DNA from: Paenibacillus sp. V4I7
GTDB lineage: Bacteria; Bacillota; Bacilli; Paenibacillales; NBRC-103111
DNA length: 64,000 nt
Assembly (NCBI RefSeq): GCF_030817275.1
Contig: NZ_JAUSZD010000002.1
Span: 868,001-932,000 of the forward strand
Direction of reading: 5' to 3'
Each line of letters opens with the position of its first letter. The stretch's first letter is position 1. Of the stretch, positions 35,147-44,804 are shown piece by piece. The notes below the pieces were generated by a model, which was given only the letters and a program-made list of their open reading frames with translations, made no database searches and was not told the origin of the DNA. The translations under genes and the position numbers were made by a program.

Positions 35147-37594
35147 TTGCGAAGCTTAATCTCGAGGATCGTTTTAATTTTATTAATATCACAGTTAATT
35201 GCACCTTTTATTGATAGTTTCCCAGCGAGTGCTGCTAGCTCCAAAACTTTGTATTATGATTATGAACAAGGATTATTTAAGGAGTATTTTGTGGATACAC
35301 AGTATTCTGCCTTAGCGTCAAAGCAGATAAATAAGGATATTAGTCCTTTTTTATCTGGTACTATTACTTCCGTAAAAATATTTAATAATGGAACAGAACT
35401 AGCATGTTCGAGCTGTTTTATGGGTTCCACAATTAATATAGCATCCTTAAATGGGATCGAAATTCCTGTATATGGTATATCTGAAACAAAACCAGGACAC
35501 CAAATTTATAGACAACCTCCAGGAATTATATGGGAACACATGGGTGAAGAGACTCCTGCTGTTGAGTTTAACGGCGTATACGGAAATCCTTCTCCCTATC
35601 CTGGTCGTATACCTACTGCAGGAAGATATAGGTATACAGCAATGCCTTTCGATTATCGTGTTATTGGAGGTACAATAAATGGACCAGATTTACGTTATAA
35701 CTATGATACAGATCAATACAAAATTTCAGGTCAATCTGATTCACCTGCAAGCGGAGATGGTATAAAAGATTTTAGTAAAGAAGGGTGGGCAGTTACAACT
35801 GCTTATGAGGTAGTTCGACCCAATCGTTGGTTTTTGGATGAGTCTTCTGTCTCACTAAAACTCGGATCACCTGAAATAACAGATGGCGATAAGTTAGTCC
35901 AGAGTGCCATCGCAATTGTTGGAGCTGAACAGCATCCAGATTCACAGGCAATTCCGTTATCATATGGAAAAGGGAAAACAGACGGCCAAGGGATGATCAG
36001 AACAATGCTAGCCCTTGACGATTCAGTGGGTCCTACAGACTATGAAGAACTGGATGCAATCACGGGGGGCCAAACACCACCATATGGTCTATTACGTAAT
36101 TACCACATGTACGCTATCGGCAAATGGAAAGGCGAAACCTACAAGTACCAAACCCACATAGAAGTCACTTTTGTTCCACCCGACAAACCCGATCTAGCAT
36201 CCATATCCATCGACGCAGGCGCTTGCGTACTATCAAATGTTAGCACCAACCTCACCATCAAGTTCAAAAACTCCGGAGTATCCATCTCAAGTGGAACATC
36301 CTTCCAAGTAACCCTAGCCGCAGACGGCACAGTGTTCAAAACTTTTTCCTACACATCTGGTTTTACCTCAGGAGAGACCAAAACCGAGATTATCCCCTAC
36401 ACCTTCAGCAGTATGAAAAGCATCACGCTAGCCGTTGACTCCAATGACGTTGTCTCAGAAACAACTGCCTCTAATAACATACTTACTCAGATCATTACTC
36501 CCCAAGCCAGCTGTACACCAAGCGGTGGAAACTTTAGCGGAACTACCTCAGCCGATAAGCCCTCAATTCCTTGGAAAGATTCCAACCTCATTAAAGCAGA
36601 TTGGACGATTCCCTCTGGTTGTACACCTGTTAGAGGTAGGTTCATTTTATCCCAAACTACGGGTGCATATATTCAGTACGGTTGGAGTTCGCTAAGTAGT
36701 ACTTCTGTGAGTGATATGTCCATTTTTGCTTATGGGATGATGGGTTTTACGGGTTATCCAGGCAATATTACAAGCGGCGAAGTAGTTATTGAATATAAGC
36801 TTGAGGATAGTTGTGGGGGAACTTCATATTTCTATGAAGGCAAGTTTACAGTTGGTCCAAAACCTCCGAATAGACCACCTCAATTTGAGATTGGATGGTT
36901 TGCTGATGCTGATTACTATAGTAGGACTCCTATATCCGATTCCATTGTTGGTGATAAATTAAATGTAAGGTTGTTGCCAGAAATTGCACCTAACCACTAC
37001 GATCCTGACGATGATATCGTAACTTTCGAGTGGTTATTTCCAAGCAGCTCAAGTAATTGGATCAAGAGCTTTCCTTCTATGGGTTATCTAAAGGGTGAGG
37101 ATAAGCTTACATGGTTAACGGCATCGACAGCCGGTGACCATACTATAACTGCGAAAATGTGTGATGATAAGGGAGCTTGTACACAAAAGGATGCAACCAT
37201 AACTATCATGCGTCCTGAGCCTTTACCCTGTATTAACGTACCAAACCGTGTCGTACAAAACCGCCCACTTGCAGCTAATGCGATAAATGGAGCTTGCAGC
37301 AAACCAGCTAAGAACAGAACGATAACGGAGTATTTTTGGACGAATAATCTCCCCGTTTATCCCAATGTCGGTATAGAGACTGTAACCTTAGAAGTAAAGG
37401 ACAATTACGGAGTACGCAGCTTGCCGGAAAACATAGCAATTAAAAACATAAACGTTGTAGAGGATAAACCTCCAGTAGCTGTTATCAACCTACCAATCTT
37501 TTGCTGTAAGAGGAAATGTTCAGTTCAGGGATTTATCTTACAGTCCCGATGGAGATGTAATCGTAGAAACGTCAATTACATATGTGTACGATAG
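35147..37594 (+). CDS. Giant modular surface protein, N-terminal part (frameshifted)
   Basis: An 815-codon frame starting at TTG 35147 behind AGGAGG. It encodes a signal peptide, unrecognised beta-rich regions, a CARDB-like module (about residues 345-445; PDLASISIDAG…NDVVSETTASNN) and Ig/PKD-like modules to about 775. After VAVINLP (about 37,490) the frame turns into a basic, Cys-rich, un-family-like tail (FCCKRKCS…) and stops at 37594. The +1 frame continues sensibly (SFAVRGNVQFRDLSYSPDGD), so one base has probably been lost near 37,490-37,500. Restored, parts A and B give a protein of about 2,327 residues. Confidence 0.8.
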   Translation: MRSLISRIVLILLISQLIAPFIDSFPASAASSKTLYYDYEQGLFKEYFVDTQYSALASKQINKDISPFLSGTITSVKIFNNGTELACSSCFMGSTINIASLNGIEIPVYGISETKPGHQIYRQPPGIIWEHMGEETPAVEFNGVYGNPSPYPGRIPTAGRYRYTAMPFDYRVIGGTINGPDLRYNYDTDQYKISGQSDSPASGDGIKDFSKEGWAVTTAYEVVRPNRWFLDESSVSLKLGSPEITDGDKLVQSAIAIVGAEQHPDSQAIPLSYGKGKTDGQGMIRTMLALDDSVGPTDYEELDAITGGQTPPYGLLRNYHMYAIGKWKGETYKYQTHIEVTFVPPDKPDLASISIDAGACVLSNVSTNLTIKFKNSGVSISSGTSFQVTLAADGTVFKTFSYTSGFTSGETKTEIIPYTFSSMKSITLAVDSNDVVSETTASNNILTQIITPQASCTPSGGNFSGTTSADKPSIPWKDSNLIKADWTIPSGCTPVRGRFILSQTTGAYIQYGWSSLSSTSVSDMSIFAYGMMGFTGYPGNITSGEVVIEYKLEDSCGGTSYFYEGKFTVGPKPPNRPPQFEIGWFADADYYSRTPISDSIVGDKLNVRLLPEIAPNHYDPDDDIVTFEWLFPSSSSNWIKSFPSMGYLKGEDKLTWLTASTAGDHTITAKMCDDKGACTQKDATITIMRPEPLPCINVPNRVVQNRPLAANAINGACSKPAKNRTITEYFWTNNLPVYPNVGIETVTLEVKDNYGVRSLPENIAIKNINVVEDKPPVAVINLPIFCCKRKCSVQGFILQSRWRCNRRNVNYICVR

Positions 37595-40500
37595 CAATGA
37601 CGATGGAATTTTCAACGACCATATGCCTTTAAATATACCGATATCCGTTGGTGGGCCGGCTATTCTTACAGCTCCTAAGGTAGGTAAGTATAGATTAACG
37701 GTAAAAACAAAGGAGGATTGGGGTTTAACGAATACCAGAAGCTATGTGGTTGATATCAAAAATGACTCTCCCGAAGTTTCGTTTACGGTCACAAGTGCGA
37801 ATCCAGAACCTCCTTTGTTTCATACAACACTGGAAAATGAAATGCTAATGGCATATGGGGATCAGTGGCAAGGTTCATCTTTAACTAATCCTAATTTGAA
37901 TAAAGTTAAGGATATTGGATTTACTTACAACACTGCTACCAATGGTTTAACATCTCATTATGGTAAACAGCCTTTTAATGGCCCTGCCACTGGGTTAACT
38001 ATTACCCCTGAACAGTACCAAAAAACAAACTATAACGCTTGGCATACTTTCCCTGTTCCTCAGTTATTTAATACACAATTTTTGGGTAACAGATATGGAG
38101 TTGGTTCTATTGGTTCCATTCCATTTTTTGACGGGACTAATACTAGGATAGATGGAGGTTTGGGAAATACTTATGATTATGTACAACAAAAGTATATTCC
38201 TAATAAGCCTACACCGGATAATCCAGGCAAGTATCTAGCATATGATGCTAAAGGTGGAGCTTATTCAGTAGACTACAATGCCTACAATTATAACGATAAT
38301 GATTATATTGAGACATGGACTATTTATCGTAAAACTGCTGATGGTACAGTATCTTGGAAACGTTCTGGTCAATACAACTATGATGGCTGTTCTGGTGACT
38401 GTTCTTCTAGTGAAAGTGGAGTAAGATCACCTCATCCTAACTTGAAACTAAACAATGATGGAACTAAGGTATCACTTGGAGGTACCTATTCCTACGGATG
38501 TTGGTGTGTAGTGACGACTTGGCTTGATGTAGAGACTGGTTTAGAAGTACCTGCGAATACAGTAACACCTGCTCCTACTCTAACGGGCATTTATGAGGAC
38601 TCAGAAGTATATCTATATCGAGAACAACCAATGAATTTAACTACGGATACATATAGTTCTGGGAGTTGGGGTTCTAGTAGTAACCGAGCAGGAACGATTA
38701 GTGAATACTTTGTTTCTTATAATAAACAAACAGGTGTTACTAAAAAATTAGAAATATACAAAGATATCTACTTTAATAATCGTTCTAGGTATGAGGATGG
38801 CAGCGTAATACGAGGTGACGGTTCAGATAGTGATAGTTCAACCTTAGTCGATGTGAATTATTCTGTATCGGCTGATGGATATGTCTATATCGTTGATGGT
38901 ATGAACAAAATCGTTGTTGCCGATAAGTATGCAAACCAACTCGCATCATATACGACCAAAGGAACTAGACCAACTAATACCTTCTCTCACGAACAAACGC
39001 TTCAAGAGAGGTTTAGATATACGGTATCCTCGGCAGGATTAAGTGCAGATGGAGAGTTTCAAGTCGTTCTTCAAGAAGAGCATTATAAGTTGAGAAGATG
39101 GAACTTCCAATGGACGTCTTGTGGTTCTTGTAGTGTAGGCAGCTATGTTTCTCACTATGATGAAGATGATAGTCAATCTGAACGTAAATTCTACTACTAT
39201 AAGATAAATGGTGGAACGACTAGTCCTTCTAGCTACGCTTTAGCGGAAATTGGTCAAACCATGAAGAAGGATACGAGTGTTGCAGACGCAGATTACGTGT
39301 TCGATTTCTTACAATCAAGTGTGAATACGAATGTGAATGCCCCTTCGGGTTTAATCTTCAGGGCAACTAATAACAATACGATGTATCGATTAGAGTTTAC
39401 AACAAACAAAATAAGCTTATCGAAGTTCGTTGGTGGTGTGCGTACCGAGTTACAGTCAACGCCAGTCTGGTTGTCTACGACCTCTTTTAACAACATGAAG
39501 GTTAGTGTTAGAGGTGGAAAAATAAAGGTACGGATGGGTACAGTTCCTATTATGGAAGTAACCGATCTTGCAATAACAGAAGGTACTTATGGATTTTTCA
39601 TTGGTGGATATGGCTCTCACTTCCGTAATTTCTATGTCAAAGTGCCGATTGTAGACAACAATAAAATTAGCGATACCGGCATTGTGGGGGAAGAACTGAC
39701 GTACTCTACGGAGTTTGTGGATCCTGAAAGTGACGATCATTTGATTAGTAAGGATAAATGGAAGTACGAGCAAACGAACTCGACGAAATTTTTAGATTCG
39801 GGGGATGGTAAAAGTGGACTTTCAGCCTACAATAATCAAACATTTAATGGAGATCCGATAAAAACACTAGATAAGGTAGGGGTTTATAAATTAACCTTTA
39901 TTGGTGCAGATGATCCTACACCTGTTGGCTTTAAATATCCGAATTCAGCCTTTGCTGAGTACATGTCTGAATCTGACCCGTATTCTAGAAATGTATTGAT
40001 CCATCGTAGACCTATAGGGGTTTTGAATGTAAATCAAGATATCTATTATAACGTAACTTACGATGATCAGAGCTATGATCCTGATCGTTGGTTAAACAGC
40101 TGGACTTACTCTACGGAACCAACTGGCATTGATTATTCGGCTTCTCGAGGAATAATTGAGCGAAGATATGAGTACATAAAACCAGATGGTACAACGGTAA
40201 ATGGAAAATTAACGAGAGTACAAGAAATGGGGGCTTATACGTTTAGGGTAGCTGTTAAAGATGAATACGGTGCGTGGTCTGATTGGGCAGAAGCTATATT
40301 GTGGCTAGACTCACCACCTGCGAATCATGCGCCTTTTGTTGATATCACGAGCCATACAAGTACGGATATGAATAATCCGTCTGGAGCAGCAGGGAGTAAT
40401 CCTTTATTTACTTGGAATGCGGTAGATTACGATGCTGATAGCCGAATTGTACGCTCGGAAATAGACGTGCAATACTACTATTACAACTACTACAACAATC

Positions 40501-42128
40501 CGCAATATCAATGGGTTAGTCAGAATAACCCCGTTGTTGCTAGAACGCATAATTCGCTTAGTGATGGTAACGTTGTTTCGTTGAATTATTCCTACCCGAT
40601 GACCGTACAGCCTAATCAAACATATAAGGTGAGAATTAGAGTTCAGGATGAGAAGGGTGAATGGTCAGGCTGGTCTGAGAGATATTTCGCAAAGGGCTTT
40701 CCTCCAACCGCAACGTTGACATATCCGAATGGCTCACAGTCTAATCCTACACCTATCACTTCTGGATTTTTGCAACCTTCTTGGAATCAGAGTGACCCAG
40801 ACACTCCTACGGAATATCGCACATTCCAATACCGTATTCTAGACGCTAATGGTGTTCAAGTTAAGTATAATCAGTATGGGAATGTGTACGATGCTCAAAG
40901 ATACGGTAACTATGCACACTTTTGTAGTTATGATAGCGAAAGTAATTCTTGGAACGACTGCGATTACTATACAATCGCTACTACTTGGAATACTCATGCT
41001 ACAGAGTGGTTTTATCTTCCTTACATCCAGGATCAAAATGGACCTTTCCAAGTTCAAGTAAGAGTTCACGATGAGAGATACTGGTCTGAATGGTCAAACA
41101 CTGGTTGGTTCACAACCAATAGACCTCCAGTAGCCAGCATGACGATTCCGAGCGGGACGCAAGCTGCGCCTACCATTTTTTCCGAGCTGCGGCCTACTTT
41201 TGAATGGAGCCAAACCGATCCTGATCCGGGTACAACCTTCACTTATTTCCAAATGCAAATTACCAATGAGGCTAATGATGTATTGTTACTGGACTCAGGG
41301 CAGTTCTATCAGGGGACTAATGCAAACGTAGGGAATTGGATGGTCAATCAGGAGCTGCCAGCTGGTCAAAAACTCCGCGTCAGAGTCAGAGTATTTGATG
41401 GGGCTACTTGGTCAGATTATTCAGCCCAAACATGGTTTTATATCAATCGAGCGCCTGCAGCTGAATTTGATTGGACTCCAAAGCCGGTTTGGGAGGGAGA
41501 GGTAGTGACAAGCATCAATACCTCTTTCGACCCAGATGGTGATGTTCTAACTTATGCGTGGAAGTTAGAGCAGCCTGATGGGGTTACAACTACTTTTTCC
41601 ACAAAGGATTTTTCGCATCACTACCTAGTGCCTGGTATGTATAAGGTGTCGTTAACTGTATCAGATGGACGTCTTTCCAATACCGCAGTTAGAATGATTG
41701 CTGCAATGCCCTTGACGATACAATCGGATGTAACTTATACAGACAACTGGTTGATTTTGCATGAAAAGAGCGGTCACCAAACAGTTTCGGCACCTAAGGA
41801 CTTCTACTCTGGGGAAATTTTCATAGTTTCTAGCAAGAGTTCACCTGCTCCTGTGGACGAAGTGACAGCTTGGATTGATACGACAGGGTTAGATGGGCAT
41901 GCGCTTTATGTGACTGAACGTTTAGTTGCAGCGGGAGGGGATGCGACCTCTTTTAGCGGAGAACTATTTGATGCGAAATTCCAGTCATTCGCGGAGGGCT
42001 TGCCTCAAGGGCTGCAAACCATTCATTTTCAAATTCGTTACCACAACGGTGTTGTGAAAAAGGAGGACATTCCTGTCCAAATCATTGGCAATGTCAATAA
42101 GTCAGTCGGAGTTCATAGGGTTCAATAA
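37584..42128 (+). CDS. Giant modular surface protein, C-terminal part (frameshifted)
   Basis: A 1,514-codon frame from GTG 37584 that lacks a ribosome site and signal peptide and is the continuation of the preceding frame. It is rich in Tyr, Asn, Thr and Ser. Modules: Ig-like start, a large Tyr-rich unknown region with CxxxC-type cysteine pairs (DGCSGDC, YGCWC, SCGSC), and a LamG-like beta-sandwich (about 560-700). Four Ig/FnIII-like repeats each end in a 'RV.V.D…WS.WS…W…..PP' motif at about 40.24, 40.63, 41.05 and 41.39 kb. A PKD domain (FDPDGDVLTYAW) and a final beta domain complete it. Adhesin or S-layer-associated role inferred. Confidence 0.8.
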   Translation: MYDSNDDGIFNDHMPLNIPISVGGPAILTAPKVGKYRLTVKTKEDWGLTNTRSYVVDIKNDSPEVSFTVTSANPEPPLFHTTLENEMLMAYGDQWQGSSLTNPNLNKVKDIGFTYNTATNGLTSHYGKQPFNGPATGLTITPEQYQKTNYNAWHTFPVPQLFNTQFLGNRYGVGSIGSIPFFDGTNTRIDGGLGNTYDYVQQKYIPNKPTPDNPGKYLAYDAKGGAYSVDYNAYNYNDNDYIETWTIYRKTADGTVSWKRSGQYNYDGCSGDCSSSESGVRSPHPNLKLNNDGTKVSLGGTYSYGCWCVVTTWLDVETGLEVPANTVTPAPTLTGIYEDSEVYLYREQPMNLTTDTYSSGSWGSSSNRAGTISEYFVSYNKQTGVTKKLEIYKDIYFNNRSRYEDGSVIRGDGSDSDSSTLVDVNYSVSADGYVYIVDGMNKIVVADKYANQLASYTTKGTRPTNTFSHEQTLQERFRYTVSSAGLSADGEFQVVLQEEHYKLRRWNFQWTSCGSCSVGSYVSHYDEDDSQSERKFYYYKINGGTTSPSSYALAEIGQTMKKDTSVADADYVFDFLQSSVNTNVNAPSGLIFRATNNNTMYRLEFTTNKISLSKFVGGVRTELQSTPVWLSTTSFNNMKVSVRGGKIKVRMGTVPIMEVTDLAITEGTYGFFIGGYGSHFRNFYVKVPIVDNNKISDTGIVGEELTYSTEFVDPESDDHLISKDKWKYEQTNSTKFLDSGDGKSGLSAYNNQTFNGDPIKTLDKVGVYKLTFIGADDPTPVGFKYPNSAFAEYMSESDPYSRNVLIHRRPIGVLNVNQDIYYNVTYDDQSYDPDRWLNSWTYSTEPTGIDYSASRGIIERRYEYIKPDGTTVNGKLTRVQEMGAYTFRVAVKDEYGAWSDWAEAILWLDSPPANHAPFVDITSHTSTDMNNPSGAAGSNPLFTWNAVDYDADSRIVRSEIDVQYYYYNYYNNPQYQWVSQNNPVVARTHNSLSDGNVVSLNYSYPMTVQPNQTYKVRIRVQDEKGEWSGWSERYFAKGFPPTATLTYPNGSQSNPTPITSGFLQPSWNQSDPDTPTEYRTFQYRILDANGVQVKYNQYGNVYDAQRYGNYAHFCSYDSESNSWNDCDYYTIATTWNTHATEWFYLPYIQDQNGPFQVQVRVHDERYWSEWSNTGWFTTNRPPVASMTIPSGTQAAPTIFSELRPTFEWSQTDPDPGTTFTYFQMQITNEANDVLLLDSGQFYQGTNANVGNWMVNQELPAGQKLRVRVRVFDGATWSDYSAQTWFYINRAPAAEFDWTPKPVWEGEVVTSINTSFDPDGDVLTYAWKLEQPDGVTTTFSTKDFSHHYLVPGMYKVSLTVSDGRLSNTAVRMIAAMPLTIQSDVTYTDNWLILHEKSGHQTVSAPKDFYSGEIFIVSSKSSPAPVDEVTAWIDTTGLDGHALYVTERLVAAGGDATSFSGELFDAKFQSFAEGLPQGLQTIHFQIRYHNGVVKKEDIPVQIIGNVNKSVGVHRVQ

Positions 42129-42133
42129 TTGGT

Positions 42134-42165
42134 GGCAGTTATCTTCGGATAACTGTCTTTTTTTT
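42134..42165 (+). terminator. Intrinsic terminator with TTCG tetraloop
   Basis: GGCAGTTATC pairs with GATAACTGTC around a TTCG tetraloop and is followed by eight Ts. Confidence 0.95.
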
Positions 42166-42244
42166 ATGTAAATCGATGAATACACAATGTTCCTATGGTA
42201 CAATAAATCGATAAAAAGGCGAAGTACAAGGGAGAGAGAAAACC

Positions 42245-43042
42245 TTGAAATATCGATTAATAGCACTGGATGTAGACGGAACTCTTTTAAATGATGAGCA
42301 TGAATTAACAGAACGCACGATTGAAACGATTCAAGAGGTACATGATCAAGGGTGTCACATTGTGTTATGTACCGGAAGAGCTCCAGCGAGCACGCTTCCA
42401 ATCCTACAACAACTTGGGCTTGAGGGAACGATGATTACACACAATGGCGCGGCGACAGTTCACGCGGATGAACGGGGCCAGACGTTAGTCAATGAGTTTG
42501 CTTTTACGCATCCTGAAATTGAGCCTATGTTGGATTATGTGCGGAGAGAAGGTATTCATTTTGATGTATGTACCTCTTTTAACATGTATATTGAACGGAT
42601 CAGCGAGTACGAAAAACAGATGTATCAAAAGTTTCTGATTAACCCCAAACTCGTAACAGATGTCTCGGAGCTGGGGCTGCCGATTGTGAAATTTACACTT
42701 TTTAGCCAGCATGATTTGGATCGCGTTCAAAAGGAATGGGAAGAACAGAGGCTATACGGTCATTTGCGGATGATTCGCAGTGGCGACCTCTTTATTGATG
42801 TGATGAGTGCAAAGGCCAATAAGGGCAACGCTTTGAAAGCTTTGGCTGCTTCATTAGAGATTGATCCTAGTGAGATTATGGCTATCGGCAACTACTATAA
42901 TGATCTCGAAATGATGGAATTTGCAGGACTCGGCATCGCTGTGGAGAATTCGCCAGAAGGTGTGAAAGAAGCAGCGGATGCGGTAACATCTTCTAATAAT
43001 GACGAGGGTGTGCGTGAGGCTATCTTGAAATATTGTTTATAA
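42245..43042 (+). CDS. HAD-superfamily Cof-type hydrolase
   Basis: A 265-residue Cof/YwpJ-type HAD phosphatase. Motif I is ALDVDGTLL, motif II CTGRAP, the lysine is in SAKANKGNAL, and motif IV is GNYYND where GDxxND is more common. Substrates in the family are sugar phosphates or FMN/PLP-type phosphates; none is indicated. TTG 42245 follows GGGAGAGAG. Between two surface-protein genes, but flanking terminators make it a separate unit. Confidence 0.9.
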   Translation: MKYRLIALDVDGTLLNDEHELTERTIETIQEVHDQGCHIVLCTGRAPASTLPILQQLGLEGTMITHNGAATVHADERGQTLVNEFAFTHPEIEPMLDYVRREGIHFDVCTSFNMYIERISEYEKQMYQKFLINPKLVTDVSELGLPIVKFTLFSQHDLDRVQKEWEEQRLYGHLRMIRSGDLFIDVMSAKANKGNALKALAASLEIDPSEIMAIGNYYNDLEMMEFAGLGIAVENSPEGVKEAADAVTSSNNDEGVREAILKYCL

Positions 43043-43056
43043 TATAAAAATTCGAT

Positions 43057-43084
43057 AAAATCCTCGGTTTTTGAGGATTTTTGT
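43057..43084 (+). terminator. Intrinsic terminator after the HAD gene
   Basis: AAAATCCTC pairs with GAGGATTTT around GGTTTTT, then TGTCGTTTT. Confidence 0.82.
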
Positions 43085-43158
43085 CGTTTTAGGGGGTTCT
43101 TCCATATTATGTCGTATGGTAGAATAAGAGAAAGAAAATTGATAACGGTGGTGTAAAA

Positions 43159-44784
43159 ATGGGGCAAGAGAAGAAAGCTTATAGTAAAAAGGAGAAAATA
43201 GTAGGGGCAATTGCTAGCACAGCGATTTTGGCTGTGCCTTTTATGGTGGCTCCTGCTCAGCAGGGGTATGCAACATCTTCTGAACCTCCAACTCCAGTAG
43301 AGAAAATAACGACGATTGTTATACCATTAAACGGAACCAAATATATTGATTTAGATTCATTGTACAGTGCTGAATATATGTCTGTCGCACAGAATGAGAC
43401 TGAGTTGAACATCGCTAAGGGCAAATTCACTTTAGGAAATCATGGGGTCTATGAAATTACTACTAGTTCCGTAGGTAAAGCGACATTTACCGTAACTGGA
43501 ATAAGGTATGAAGAAGAAGAAGAAGAAGAAGAAGAAGAACTATCTTACACTCAGATCACAGATACTTTCCAAGTTATTGTAGTCCCTAATACAGGGAATC
43601 CGGATGAATATAAGTTTGATATTTCTGATGTTCTTAAACTAATGAATCAATCCTCTGAACAAGATCAGACGAATGACCAAGTTAAAGGATTACTCCGAAA
43701 TGTAAGTCCTAAAACGGTAAATAACTATGACCCATTTGAGTATGACTCAATAAATTCAGCTCCTTACCAATTGGAAACAACGGATAAAATTCAAGGCGTA
43801 GTAGGAGAACCAATTCAAAGTTGGGAAATTGAAGAGCAAATCAATAATTACTTTGGTGATAATGATGAAAACATGTTGGATGTAATCTTTATAGATAAAA
43901 ATAATGAGAATATTCAAATTACACCGAAATATGAGGGAGATTACATTTTTGGTTATGAGTTAACCCCGTTAAATGTAGGTGACTTTGACCTAAATGTTCT
44001 TATAGTTGATCATCATGGAGGATTGACGAAAGGGAAGCTCCCGTTTCATATTGCTCAAATTGAAAACTTTATCTTAGACACAGAATCTTCCATTACTATT
44101 GATTTAGCTAACTACTTCACTACTAATCCTAATACTTATTTTGATCTTAATGGAGCCTCAGACCATTTGACTATTTTGGGTACAGAGGCTACTTTCACAC
44201 CAGCCTTAAATGCTGAGACTTATACAATATCGGCCATTAACGGAGATGAGAGAGAAGATCGTAAGTTTATTGTTACTCCTAGAGATAGTCTAGTGAATAG
44301 GAAGATAATTTTAGGTAGTCACTTAAACTTGAATTTGCAAAGTTTGTTAGTACCTTTTCCTGGCTCTTCTGTTACATATTCGGTGTATTTAAACAATTCA
44401 TCAGTCACTGGATTAACTTATGGTATTGATAATAATACAAATTCATTGTATTTTAGTTCGGAAATTAATGCTGCAACTAATAGTCCGATAGACATCACGG
44501 TAACAGCAAAAGATGAAACAAATAATGTAACTATTAAAGATAAAATGCAAATAAGAGCGATCCCTTTGGTAATAACTAATTCAAATCGTGGATTTGAAGT
44601 TACACAATTATTTACAAGTGATTTAGAATGGGACGATGTAGTAGTAAGTTCTCCTTTTATTAAAAATGGATCCCCTTTTGGAAGTTATAATACGGTTTAT
44701 TCAGAGAGTAACGGAACAGGTTCAACTTCAGTTACTTTAAATTATAAAAATGAATTTGTATACACTGTACCTTTTACCTATTAA
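43159..44784 (+). CDS. Uncharacterised secreted beta-rich protein with poly-Glu tract
   Basis: A 541-residue exported protein with signal peptide (about 1-38, ending YATS). The rest alternates beta-sheet-like segments rich in Asn, Thr and Ile, with pseudo-repeats built on '…I.I.L..Y…' (IVIPLNGTKYIDLDSLY; ESSITIDLANYFTTN; KIILGSHLNLNLQSLL). Residues 118-127 are ten glutamates encoded by a pure GAA run. Function unknown; probably surface-located. A glycosyltransferase gene follows after 20 bases and probably shares the transcript. Confidence 0.8.
   Translation: MGQEKKAYSKKEKIVGAIASTAILAVPFMVAPAQQGYATSSEPPTPVEKITTIVIPLNGTKYIDLDSLYSAEYMSVAQNETELNIAKGKFTLGNHGVYEITTSSVGKATFTVTGIRYEEEEEEEEEELSYTQITDTFQVIVVPNTGNPDEYKFDISDVLKLMNQSSEQDQTNDQVKGLLRNVSPKTVNNYDPFEYDSINSAPYQLETTDKIQGVVGEPIQSWEIEEQINNYFGDNDENMLDVIFIDKNNENIQITPKYEGDYIFGYELTPLNVGDFDLNVLIVDHHGGLTKGKLPFHIAQIENFILDTESSITIDLANYFTTNPNTYFDLNGASDHLTILGTEATFTPALNAETYTISAINGDEREDRKFIVTPRDSLVNRKIILGSHLNLNLQSLLVPFPGSSVTYSVYLNNSSVTGLTYGIDNNTNSLYFSSEINAATNSPIDITVTAKDETNNVTIKDKMQIRAIPLVITNSNRGFEVTQLFTSDLEWDDVVVSSPFIKNGSPFGSYNTVYSESNGTGSTSVTLNYKNEFVYTVPFTY
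43510..43539 (+). repeat. (GAA)10 trinucleotide repeat
   Basis: Ten uninterrupted GAA codons encode a run of glutamates inside the secreted protein. Slippage would change length without breaking the frame. Confidence 0.95.
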
Positions 44785-44804
44785 ACAGAATAATAAGGTG
44801 ACCT

